Part shown: in pieces, positions 1-6,956 of the stretch
Numbering within the stretch: position 1 is the stretch's first letter
How the letters are laid out: each line of letters opens with the position of its first letter
Source: Victivallales bacterium
Lineage (GTDB): Bacteria > Verrucomicrobiota > Lentisphaeria > Oligosphaerales > Oligosphaeraceae
Length of the DNA: 6,956 nt
Direction of reading: 5' to 3'
Assembly: GCA_017615955.1 (NCBI GenBank)
Contig: JAFZZD010000476.1
Span: 1 to 6,956, forward strand
Translations under genes and position numbers: made by a program
The notes under the pieces: model-generated
The model's database searches: none
The model's input: the letters and a program-made list of their open reading frames with translations, nothing else
Told to the model about the DNA's origin: nothing

Positions 1-107
1 GCCTCGGCGCCCATACGGACGCTCTCGGCGTATGGAAAAAGGAAATATCCCATTTCCAAAAGCAAAGTGCCTCCCTGCGATATTGCAATCTGAACAAAAT
101 GTATCAT
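1..107 (-). CDS. Possible N-terminus of a divergent gene, cut by the left edge
   Basis: An ATG at 107-105 on the minus strand opens a frame that stays open for 35 codons to the window edge. It is preceded by GAGGG (118-114) with a 6-base gap, a reasonable ribosome binding site. The translation begins MIHFVQIAISQGG and contains a hydrophobic-aromatic patch, GYFLFPYAESV. I do not recognise the family. A divergent regulator (for example AraC type) beside a glycosidase would fit the setting, but nothing visible shows it. The support is thin: an open frame of this length arises by chance fairly often, and two plus-strand frames are also open here. One of those ends in a TGA at 91-93 and could be the tail of an upstream co-directional gene. 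An internal ATG at 53-51 is an alternative start. Confidence 0.3.
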   Translation of the reverse strand, partial: MIHFVQIAISQGGTLLLEMGYFLFPYAESVRMGAE

Positions 108-138
108 TGTATTCCCTCGTATGGCCACATATTAAAAC

Positions 139-143
139 AAGGA
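139..143 (+). promoter_or_regulatory. Ribosome binding site AAGGA that sets the glycosidase start
   Basis: AAGGA lies 6 bases before the ATG at 150, which is good Shine-Dalgarno spacing. The in-frame ATG at 99 has no comparable purine-rich motif before it. Starting there would add 17 residues (MYHCIPSYGHIL...) that do not look like the start of this family. The site therefore supports 150 as the true start. Confidence 0.6.
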
Positions 144-149
144 CTCAAA

Positions 150-3100
150 ATGCTGGTTAAACAATTCGCCAATCCAAGTGCCGAGTACCGCGACGCGCCA
201 TTCTGGTCATGGAACTGCAAGCTCAATGAAGAGGAGTTGCGCAGGCAGATACGCATTTTCAAGGAAATGGGGATGGGAGGCTTCTTCATGCACCCCAGAG
301 TGGGCCTCAATACGCCGTATCTTTCAAAAGAATTCCTTGACAGAGTGGCGGACTGCATAGACGAGGCGAAGAAGAACGGCATTCTGGCATATCTGTACGA
401 CGAGGACCGCTGGCCTTCGGGCACTGCCGGCGGCATGGTGACATGCCATCAGGAATACCAGGCACGCTACCTTGAACTGCGCTTTACGCCAGAGACACTG
501 CGTCCAGAGGCGGAATTGTTCCTGCAATCGTACCTGTTCAGGCAGAATGAAAAAGGCGAACTTCTGGAATACCGCCGCTGCCCCCGTGATATCCATGATT
601 GCCCTGGCTTCACACAGGTCTGGTGCTACCGCGTCCTGAACGAGCCACTGCCTCGCTTCAATGACACGCCATACGTGGACACGCTGAATCCCAGGGCAAT
701 CCGCGCCTTCCTGGACGCCACCCACGAAAAATACAAGGCACGCTTCAAGGATGAGTTCGGCAAGACAATCCCCGCCATATTCACGGACGAGCCGCAGATG
801 GTGTTCCCGCAAATGCCAGTATTCGCCCAGGACAAGGCAAACATCTCCATTCCATATACCGATGACTTCCCTGAAACCTATATGCAACGCTGGAATGCCG
901 ACTTCTTCGCCACGTTGCCTGAAATATTCTGGGACCTGCCAGAAGGCAGGCACTCGCCACACAGATACCGCTATCATGAGCATGTGGCGGAGCGTTTTGC
1001 AGAGGCATTCGCGGACACCATAGGCAAGTGGTGCCAGGAAAACGGCATCGTCAGCACTGGCCACCTCATGCTGGAGCCGCGCCTTGAAAGCCAAACCCGC
1101 GCAGTGGGCGAGGCCATGCGCAGCTACAGGTCGTTCCAAATGCCAGGCATAGACCTTTTGTGCGATGATGAAGAGCTATCCACCGCAAAGCAGGCGCAAA
1201 GCGCGGCACGCCAATACGACAGGAAAAGAGTGCTAAGCGAACTTGACGGTGTCACCGACTGGGATTTTCCATTCTCTGGTCATAAGGGACAAGGCGACTG
1301 GCAGGCGGCTCTTGGCGTGAACATGCGTGTGCCGCACTTGGCATGGCTGTCAATGGCAGGCGAGGCAAAGCGGGACTATCCATCCCCAATTGGCCCCCAG
1401 GCCGCCTGGCACCAAAAATACAACATAATCGCACAGCATTTTGCGCGGCTCAACGTGGCATTGTCCCAGGGCAAGGCACTCTGCCGCATCGCCGTGATAC
1501 ATCCCATAGAATCCTACTGGCTGCTCTATGGTCCAAAATCAGAGAACGCCCTCAAAATGCAGCAGGCGGAAGACGACTTCGCCGCCCTGTTCCAGTGGCT
1601 GCTGAAGGGATTGCTGGACTTCGATTTGCTGTGCGAGGCACTTCTTCCCGAACAGAATGTGCATTGCGAGGGCGCATCGCTATGGGTGGGAGCCATGCAA
1701 TACCAGGTCGTACTGGTGCCGCCCAGCATAACATTGCGCAGCAGCACCCTTGCCGCACTGGAGGATTTCCGCCATAATGGCGGCACTGTAATTTTCGCCG
1801 GGCAAGTCGCAAGCATATGCGATGCCCTGCCCTCCACACGCGCATCTGAACTAGCAGCCTCCTGTATAAAGTGCGACTTCAACAGGCAGGCTTTGCTGGA
1901 AAAACTGGAGCCATGGCGCGAAGTAAACGTGCTCCTGCGCCCGGAAGGCACATCTGCAATCGCAGCGCACAAGACGGATGGCACACCTATTAGCGGCTTT
2001 CCAGACGCGGCCGGCTCACCAGCCCAGGACCTGCTATATCAGCTTAGGGAATGCGAAGATGGCTCGCGCATCCTCTTCATCGCAAACACGCGCCGCACTG
2101 GAAACGCCTCCGTCTCAACAGTGCTGATCAAAGGCAAGTGGCAACTGGAAAACATGGATACTTCTAGCGGCGAAATCACCCCACTGCTGGCAGAGCAAAA
2201 AGACGGCTGGACCAGGCTGCCATTCGACTTCTATCCCCATGGGCATCTGCTGCTGCGAATGTACCCTGCACCAGCCAGCACTGGCATTTCATTGCCCCAC
2301 TACCCCATAGCAAACGATTTTCTTGAGCCATTGATTGCCACACGCGTTCCTGGAAGGCAGATGCCATTCACCCTTGACGAACCAAATGCGCTGATGCTGG
2401 ACATGCCAGAATGCAGAATAGACGATGCTCCATGGCAGCCAGCAGAGGAAATACTGCGGCTTGACAACCAGGTCAGAATGCTTTTCGGCCTGCCCTTTCG
2501 ACAGGCACGTTCCGTTCAGCCCTGGGTGCACCAGACTGCCCCGCGCTACCTGGGCAAGGTGGAATTGCGCTATGCAATCGAATGCCGCAGCAATATTCCA
2601 GCCACTGAACTGGCAATGGAACAGCCCCAAAAAGCAAGCATCCTTCTCGACGGAACGCCAATCCCATTCAATGACAATGGATACTGGATTGATCCATGCC
2701 TACGCAAATGCAAACTGCCTTCCCTGTCGCAAGGACTGCATACGCTCTCCGTAATTTTCAACTACGATACGGAAACCTGCCTGGAACGCATCTACATCCT
2801 GGGCGCATTCGGAGTAATTGTTGAAGCGGACCGCTGCGTTCTGGACACACTTGCACCCTCATTGCACTGGGGCGACATCGCAATCCAGGGGCTTCCATTC
2901 TACGGCGGCAATCTCACATACCACACATCCTTCACCATACGGCAAAAGGGCAAATACTGCCTGCGCCTACCCTCGCGCCTCTCGGAAATGCAACCCGAAC
3001 TGTCCATCGGCCAAGCACGCCGCGAAGCGGACTTCACTTCATTCAAAGGCGCACTGGTGGAGGTGGCATTGGATGGAAATTACATCGGCGACATTGCCTT

Positions 3101-3329
3101 CGCCCCATACTCACTCGAGTTAGACGAACTGGAGCCAGGCGAGCGCAAACTGGACTTGAAGCTGTTCTGCACACGCATCAACGGATGCGGAGCCGTGCAT
3201 CTGTCCCATCGTGTGCGCTACTCAGGTCCAGCCTCCTACAGGACACTGGGCAACCACTTCTCATACGAATACGTCCTGCAAGCCCAAGGCATCCTGCGTT
3301 CACCGCTGATAGTACACAGTGAACACTGA
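150..3329 (+). CDS. GH106-like glycoside hydrolase (alpha-L-rhamnosidase-related), cytoplasmic
   Basis: A 1059-residue enzyme, close to the usual 1000-1100 residues of this family. Residues are numbered from the ATG at 150, chosen for its AAGGA site and because family members start shortly before the FWSWN motif. Seen: FWSWN (18-22), GGFFMHPR (43-50), YLYDEDRWPSG (81-91), FTDEP (211-215), GHLMLEP (304-310) and SELDG (363-367). These follow the order of the TIM-barrel in GH106-like proteins. Acidic residues E214 and E364 are candidate catalytic residues by position only. A Rossmann/glutamine-amidotransferase-like region follows at about 446-555 (RIAVIHP, then VVLVPPSITL and GGTVIFAG). A beta-rich stretch comes next, and a galactose-binding-like jelly roll lies at about 910-1050 (GLPFYGGNLTYHTSF). 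There is no signal peptide or membrane segment, so it probably acts inside the cell on imported oligosaccharides. The family is known for alpha-L-rhamnosidase activity, but many relatives are uncharacterised and the substrate here is unknown. The gene is complete, with no frameshift. It is convergent with the DUF4838 gene downstream. Confidence 0.8.
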   Translation: MLVKQFANPSAEYRDAPFWSWNCKLNEEELRRQIRIFKEMGMGGFFMHPRVGLNTPYLSKEFLDRVADCIDEAKKNGILAYLYDEDRWPSGTAGGMVTCHQEYQARYLELRFTPETLRPEAELFLQSYLFRQNEKGELLEYRRCPRDIHDCPGFTQVWCYRVLNEPLPRFNDTPYVDTLNPRAIRAFLDATHEKYKARFKDEFGKTIPAIFTDEPQMVFPQMPVFAQDKANISIPYTDDFPETYMQRWNADFFATLPEIFWDLPEGRHSPHRYRYHEHVAERFAEAFADTIGKWCQENGIVSTGHLMLEPRLESQTRAVGEAMRSYRSFQMPGIDLLCDDEELSTAKQAQSAARQYDRKRVLSELDGVTDWDFPFSGHKGQGDWQAALGVNMRVPHLAWLSMAGEAKRDYPSPIGPQAAWHQKYNIIAQHFARLNVALSQGKALCRIAVIHPIESYWLLYGPKSENALKMQQAEDDFAALFQWLLKGLLDFDLLCEALLPEQNVHCEGASLWVGAMQYQVVLVPPSITLRSSTLAALEDFRHNGGTVIFAGQVASICDALPSTRASELAASCIKCDFNRQALLEKLEPWREVNVLLRPEGTSAIAAHKTDGTPISGFPDAAGSPAQDLLYQLRECEDGSRILFIANTRRTGNASVSTVLIKGKWQLENMDTSSGEITPLLAEQKDGWTRLPFDFYPHGHLLLRMYPAPASTGISLPHYPIANDFLEPLIATRVPGRQMPFTLDEPNALMLDMPECRIDDAPWQPAEEILRLDNQVRMLFGLPFRQARSVQPWVHQTAPRYLGKVELRYAIECRSNIPATELAMEQPQKASILLDGTPIPFNDNGYWIDPCLRKCKLPSLSQGLHTLSVIFNYDTETCLERIYILGAFGVIVEADRCVLDTLAPSLHWGDIAIQGLPFYGGNLTYHTSFTIRQKGKYCLRLPSRLSEMQPELSIGQARREADFTSFKGALVEVALDGNYIGDIAFAPYSLELDELEPGERKLDLKLFCTRINGCGAVHLSHRVRYSGPASYRTLGNHFSYEYVLQAQGILRSPLIVHSEH

Positions 3330-3357
3330 AAAATTCTCTTGGCCTGCTCTCGCCAAG
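3329..3357 (-). terminator. Possible hairpin terminator for the minus-strand operon
   Basis: CTTGGC (3338-3343) and GCCAAG (3352-3357) form a perfect 6 bp stem around an 8-base loop. Read on the minus strand, the stem is followed by AGAA and then five T's (3333-3329), a weak rho-independent layout. It lies about 170 bases beyond the stop of the DUF4838 gene and just past the stop of the glycosidase. On the plus strand the hairpin has no T-run after it, so any effect on the glycosidase transcript would be indirect. The stem is short and the T-tract is displaced, so this is tentative. Confidence 0.3.
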
Positions 3358-3425
3358 GCAAATGAGTGAGCACCGCCACGGCGCCCACATCAACTGCCCC
3401 GCCCAAATAACCTAAACACGAAAAA

Positions 3426-3543
3426 CTCTGCGTCTCTGCGTCTCTGCGTCTCTGCGTTAAAAATCTCTGCGTCTCTGCGCCTCTGCGCCTCTGCGTTAAA
3501 AATCTCCGCGCCTCTGCGTTGTATCACTTCTGCGCCTCTGCGT
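3426..3543. repeat. Octamer array CTCTGCGT/C with 39 bp higher-order period
   Basis: Twelve copies of an 8-base unit (plus strand CTCTGCGT or CTCTGCGC, minus strand ACGCAGAG or GCGCAGAG). Units 1-4 (3426-3457) and 5-8 (3465-3496) are each followed by the same 7-base separator TAAAAAT (3458-3464 and 3497-3503), giving an exact 39 bp higher-order period. The two blocks differ at two bases, both T/C at the last position of an octamer. A third, degenerate block follows: CTCCGCGC and CTCTGCGT (3504-3519), then TGTATCAC (3520-3527), then TTCTGCGC and CTCTGCGT (3528-3543). The last two units lie inside the coding sequence of the DUF4838 gene, and its stop codon (3524-3526) falls in the interruption between units. 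The units have no internal dyad, so the array is not a terminator hairpin. Similar GCAGAG-type short repeats are known between genes of several bacterial phyla, with unknown function. Confidence 0.9.
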
Positions 3544-6376
3544 TGATGATTTCGCGGATGGAGATGTCATCCACATAGCAGTCAGACGTTGTCGTGCCAT
3601 AGCCGATGACGACATACGGCGTGGCTATGGGGCCTGTGCATTTTGTCCTGAACACGAACTTCTTCCACTCGGCGTCCTCGGTCTTGAGCGGCTCCTTGAG
3701 CGTGGTGCCAGGCAACCTGACTTCCTCCCAGGTGCCAGGCTTCATGTTCTTTACCCAAAGCTGCACCCTGTATTCCCTGTCCTTCTCGAATGGCTTGAAG
3801 GGCACCTTGAAAAGTTCGTCCCAGCGATATGGAGCAATAATCTGCACAGCTCCGTCACCTGCATTCTGTGACACAATATGCAGGCATTGCTTGCCATTTC
3901 TAGCAAATCTGCCGGTCTTCTCAAACACCGCTGGCTTGTAATGCATGCTCCACGCGCTGCTGTCAGCAGCCTCCATATTGCCGTCCACCACCAGTTCAGG
4001 CCCCAGTGTCTCGCCGGTCTCCTCGTCAAGCCACTTGTCCTGAACGACTTTTTTCTTCGCATAGTGGAATTCAGGCAGCCTCACCTTGGCAAAGTTCTTG
4101 TCTGAAAGTTCCTCGATGGTGAAGTCATCGAACCACACGATACCATGTTCGCTTGCGTATGCCGTAAGCTGGCAGTTCACGCCAGTGACCAGTCCCTCCC
4201 AGCATGTCTCTGGAACTGCGACGTAATGCTCCATCAAATGCCACTTTCCGTCCTTCAGCTCCGTTCCCAAAAGCCTCTTCACCAGATTGAGCGTGCCATT
4301 TGCATTATGCTCCCTGCCAAGCTCCAAGCCTTGCACAGTGGGGAAGAACAGGTCAAACCTGGCGCAGTCGTCTGGCGAGAGCTTCTCCCCCCTCACCCAT
4401 ACGCGCATTCTGTAGTTCTTGCCAGCCTCCAGCTTGAAGTCCAGCGGGCGGCGGTAATAAGTCATTCCCGTCGGCATGGATTCCGCCCTGTCCAGTTTCA
4501 ATGAGCCAGGCTTGCCCTTGCCAGTGGTCTTGTCGTGGCTGAGTATGGCGGTATGCCTGGTGGACTGCCAGGACACCCATTCCTCCGTGCCATTGTCAAA
4601 GCCATAGTGGTGCAGCAGTTTCGCCTTTGACTTCGCGCCCGTCTTGGCAATGGCCTTGCTGTTGATGTAAGGCAAGTACATGGTGTCGCTGGCCTCGGCG
4701 AACCAGTCACGGAAGAATTCCGCCCGCATCCGCTCCTTGCCCTCTGGCGCAAGTTCAACCGCCTTGTTCAGGTTTTCCATGGCGGTCCTGATGGTCTGCA
4801 CCTTCAGTGCGTCCATGTAGTCGCCGTCTCTGCGCTGAAGGAATGGGATCTCCTTTTCGGCGCGGTCTATGAACCAACTGGTCTTGGGTATGTCATTTCT
4901 CCAGAAGCCATCCCACACCTGGAAATATGCCTTCAAATACGGAGCAGCCTCCTTTCCCACCGCTAGGTTAAACCACTCGTCAAGAATCTCATCCGCATCC
5001 CTGTCAATGTCCCAGCCCAGTTTGGTGATCATGTATGTCTCCGGCGCGTTCTTCCAATGTCTGCCAGGATGCAGTTCAGAGAAGTAATAGCGCAGATTAT
5101 GGTTCTTATATAGATGCTTGAGATACTCTGCCGTATGCTTTGCATTATAGGCAGGAACGATATAGTCCCCCTCGAACTGGTAGTCCCACCATGCCAGGCA
5201 TGAGGCCATCTCGTCAATTGCATTCAGCCTCTTCTCCAGACGCGCCCTGTATTTGGGATCCACGTAGTAATTGAAGTCCTCCGCCACGGACAGTATCACA
5301 TTGTCCTCCAATTTCACATTTTCGGGCAAGTCCCGTGTCGCCCAGTAGTTGTCCACACCCAGATAGCGGTTCGGGCATTCCTTCTTGACTATCTTGGCGA
5401 CCTTGTTCACCCATTCATAATAGGTCTGGGATTCCTGACCAGGCTTGAGTTTCGCATTTATTTTTGTACATCTTTCGCACTGGCAGATATTGCCAGAATC
5501 GTTGCCAGACAAAGAGCATTCGGGATGGTTCGGATGCGTCCTGAAGAACTCGATCACATTCTTGGCGGCCTCCTCTGCAATGCCAGGCGCGGAATAGCAT
5601 GGCTCCCAATTGCGGAGACGCCAGTCCCGCAATTCCGACCGGGGCGGGAAAAAGCGCTTGCCATTGATCATCGGGAAGAATTCGGGATGCGTCTTCTCGT
5701 ACTTGTCTGGATCAATCAGATTTCCCACGTTATGAACCACGTTCAACACAAGGGAGACCGTCATTCCACTGCGTCTGCACCAGTTTACGCAATCTGTCTG
5801 CTTGTATTTTTCCTGCTTCGTGTAGCATGCGCCGTGCACTCCAGAAAAACTGCGGGCGAACAAGGATGGCACCCTGACCACCTTCTGGCACTTTACTTGC
5901 CAATCCCCCTGGTGTTTTGGTATCACAATACCCAGCTCGCCAGGCATCAGATTGTACACGCCCAACTCCTTTTCCAGAAAATAGGTGACGCCATCCAGGG
6001 TATTGTAGTTGAACTCCACCAGAAATCTTCCAGTAATGATTATTGTCTTCGCGTCTGGATAGTCAATCAGGTATCCGTATGGATTCGGCATCGCATCCAG
6101 GAAGACAGCCGTGTATTTGCCAAGACCGACATACAGGTTAATCAAATCCTCCTTTTCCTCTGGCAACTTGCTTTCTGCCACCAACTTGGCTCTGGCGCCA
6201 GTGGCCTCCTTCACGCAGCGCACTATGTCCTCCCCAGCCAGTTTCGTGGGCCAATCCGCCTTGTCAGGCACCACCACCCTGAAGCATGCCTTGCCATTGG
6301 ACACCAGCGTCATTGTCTCCACGCCAAAAGCAAAGCATGACAACAACGTGCAAACAACACAAATTATTACCTTCAT
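3524..6376 (-). CDS. Exported DUF4838 protein with two C-terminal carbohydrate-binding-like domains
   Basis: A complete 950-residue protein. It starts MKVIICVVCTLLSCFAFG, a signal peptide with a likely cleavage after AFG (residue 18). C14 after LLS could be a poor lipobox, so a lipoprotein is a less likely alternative. Residues about 20-150 resemble the alpha/beta domain that precedes the barrel in GH67 and GH20 enzymes (NTLDGVTYFLEKELGVYNL, then PGELG). Residues about 150-560 match the DUF4838 core, including GNDSGNICQCERC (291-303), with Cys 298, 300 and 303, and WWDYQFEGDY (near 400). Two jelly-roll modules of CBM4/9-like appearance follow: about 586-757 (ending WFDDFTIEEL) and about 790-942 (GPELVVDGNMEA to YVDDISIRE). 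The likely role is binding or cleaving a polysaccharide outside the cytoplasmic membrane; the activity of the family is unestablished to my knowledge. It lies 15 bp after a paralogous gene, probably in one operon. Its ribosome binding site is weak (GGGGA, 6389-6385, 8 bases from the ATG). The last codons come from the octamer array. Confidence 0.85.
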   Translation of the reverse strand: MKVIICVVCTLLSCFAFGVETMTLVSNGKACFRVVVPDKADWPTKLAGEDIVRCVKEATGARAKLVAESKLPEEKEDLINLYVGLGKYTAVFLDAMPNPYGYLIDYPDAKTIIITGRFLVEFNYNTLDGVTYFLEKELGVYNLMPGELGIVIPKHQGDWQVKCQKVVRVPSLFARSFSGVHGACYTKQEKYKQTDCVNWCRRSGMTVSLVLNVVHNVGNLIDPDKYEKTHPEFFPMINGKRFFPPRSELRDWRLRNWEPCYSAPGIAEEAAKNVIEFFRTHPNHPECSLSGNDSGNICQCERCTKINAKLKPGQESQTYYEWVNKVAKIVKKECPNRYLGVDNYWATRDLPENVKLEDNVILSVAEDFNYYVDPKYRARLEKRLNAIDEMASCLAWWDYQFEGDYIVPAYNAKHTAEYLKHLYKNHNLRYYFSELHPGRHWKNAPETYMITKLGWDIDRDADEILDEWFNLAVGKEAAPYLKAYFQVWDGFWRNDIPKTSWFIDRAEKEIPFLQRRDGDYMDALKVQTIRTAMENLNKAVELAPEGKERMRAEFFRDWFAEASDTMYLPYINSKAIAKTGAKSKAKLLHHYGFDNGTEEWVSWQSTRHTAILSHDKTTGKGKPGSLKLDRAESMPTGMTYYRRPLDFKLEAGKNYRMRVWVRGEKLSPDDCARFDLFFPTVQGLELGREHNANGTLNLVKRLLGTELKDGKWHLMEHYVAVPETCWEGLVTGVNCQLTAYASEHGIVWFDDFTIEELSDKNFAKVRLPEFHYAKKKVVQDKWLDEETGETLGPELVVDGNMEAADSSAWSMHYKPAVFEKTGRFARNGKQCLHIVSQNAGDGAVQIIAPYRWDELFKVPFKPFEKDREYRVQLWVKNMKPGTWEEVRLPGTTLKEPLKTEDAEWKKFVFRTKCTGPIATPYVVIGYGTTTSDCYVDDISIREIINAEAQK

Positions 6377-6391
6377 ACTACTTTTCCCCGC

Positions 6392-6956
6392 TTACTTAAG
6401 AACCTCGCGCACCGATACGTCATCCACATAAACATCGGATTTGTCACTGCCGTATCCAATGCAGATGAAATCCGTGGAGATGGGATTCACATACTTAACG
6501 TATTGCCTGACGAAATGCCATTCCCCATCCTCTGTCTTCAATGGATGCTTCAGCCCAGTCGTCGAAAGTCGCAGGTCATTGTAGCCGTCCTTTGCCACAT
6601 TTTTCACCCACAGCTGCACACGGTAGGTGGCCCCCACCTTCATCTTCGGCAAGGGCTTGTAGAAAAGCTCGCTCAATGCGACAGGACGTATGATCTGCAG
6701 CACACCGTCTCCTGGTGAATCAGAAACTATGTGCAATGACTGCTTCCCTGAATGGAACACGTTCCTCGACTTCTCCTTCACCTTGGGTTCATAACAATTC
6801 AGCCACACATCCAGGTCAGGTGCCTCCATGTCGCCGTCAATGATCAGTTCTGGCCCCAGCCGTTCGCCTGTCTCCGCATCCACATAGACATCGTCCTTCT
6901 TCGGCTTTCTCTCCTTGCCGAATTCCTGGTATGGTTTGAAGTCCCCCATGTCCAGC
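6392..6956 (-). CDS. C-terminal part of a second, paralogous DUF4838-type protein, cut by the right edge
   Basis: An open frame enters from the right edge and stops at TAA (6394-6392), giving 187 visible residues. An ATG at 6949-6947 is internal: the frame stays open beyond it, and the visible start aligns with the linker of the downstream protein rather than with a start region. The fragment holds a charged linker (KERKPKKDDVYVDAETGE) and one jelly-roll carbohydrate-binding-like domain, from GPELIIDGDMEA to VYVDDVSVREVLK. This matches residues about 785-940 of the downstream protein along its whole length, at about half identity by hand alignment, with shared blocks such as YRVQLWVKN, PLKTED, GKQ-LHIVS and YVDD-S-RE. 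I infer that the missing upstream part is also a DUF4838 core, since linker and domain are both conserved, but only the C-terminal module is visible. It is the upstream gene of the pair, and any promoter lies outside the window. Confidence 0.8.
   Translation of the reverse strand, partial: LDMGDFKPYQEFGKERKPKKDDVYVDAETGERLGPELIIDGDMEAPDLDVWLNCYEPKVKEKSRNVFHSGKQSLHIVSDSPGDGVLQIIRPVALSELFYKPLPKMKVGATYRVQLWVKNVAKDGYNDLRLSTTGLKHPLKTEDGEWHFVRQYVKYVNPISTDFICIGYGSDKSDVYVDDVSVREVLK

Noticed and set aside
107..135. Possible promoter TTGTAT-17-TATTAA before the glycosidase
   Set aside because: Matches to consensus are weak (3/6 and 4/6), and transcription would start almost on the ribosome binding site.
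99..149. Upstream ATG start for the glycosidase, adding 17 residues
   Set aside because: No Shine-Dalgarno motif precedes it, whereas AAGGA sits 6 bases before the ATG at 150. The extra residues do not resemble the family N-terminus or a signal peptide.
324..1139. 271-codon open frame antisense to the glycosidase
   Set aside because: It lies wholly within a well-supported gene, and its translation shows no recognisable motif. Long antisense frames are expected from the codon bias of the real gene.
3426..3543. Array considered as CRISPR or as a terminator
   Set aside because: Units are 8 bases with no unique spacers, and the recurring separators are identical 7-mers. There is no dyad symmetry, so neither reading fits.
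4827..4834. Single CTCTGCGC octamer inside the DUF4838 coding region
   Set aside because: It is an isolated copy without neighbours and is in line with chance in a window of this size.
5525..6340. 271-codon open frame antisense to the DUF4838 gene
   Set aside because: It overlaps the signal peptide and core of a convincing protein on the other strand. It has no good ribosome binding context and an implausible composition.

Overview
The window holds two convergent carbohydrate-related blocks on about 53% GC DNA, probably from a member of the PVC group such as Lentisphaerota (Victivallales-like) or a relative. That placement is inferred from the protein families: a large GH106-like glycosidase together with DUF4838 proteins carrying jelly-roll modules. 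No marker gene is present to confirm it.

Layout. At the left edge, a short open frame on the minus strand (107 down to 1) may be the start of a divergent gene; this is weakly supported. A 1059-residue glycoside hydrolase of the GH106-like type fills 150-3329 on the plus strand. It has no signal peptide and probably acts in the cytoplasm. A 194 bp convergent intergenic region follows, with a possible hairpin terminator for the minus strand and an array of CTCTGCGT/C octamers (3426-3543) arranged in 39 bp higher-order blocks. On the minus strand lie two tandem genes, 15 bp apart. The downstream one (6376-3524) is complete and encodes an exported 950-residue DUF4838 protein with two C-terminal carbohydrate-binding-like domains. 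The upstream one (6956-6392) is cut by the right edge, and its visible end is a paralogue of that C-terminus, about half identical by hand alignment.

How the genes may work together: the exported DUF4838 proteins could bind or process a complex polysaccharide outside the cytoplasmic membrane, while the GH106-like enzyme removes sugars (perhaps rhamnose or a related residue) from imported oligosaccharides. This is inference from family and predicted location only; no substrate can be read from the sequence.

The most noteworthy observation is that the octamer array runs into the 3' end of the complete DUF4838 gene. The array supplies its last codons, giving an Asn-Ala-Glu-Ala-Gln-Lys tail that the neighbouring paralogue lacks, and the stop codon lies between array blocks. 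I do not see an unambiguous new multi-gene system.
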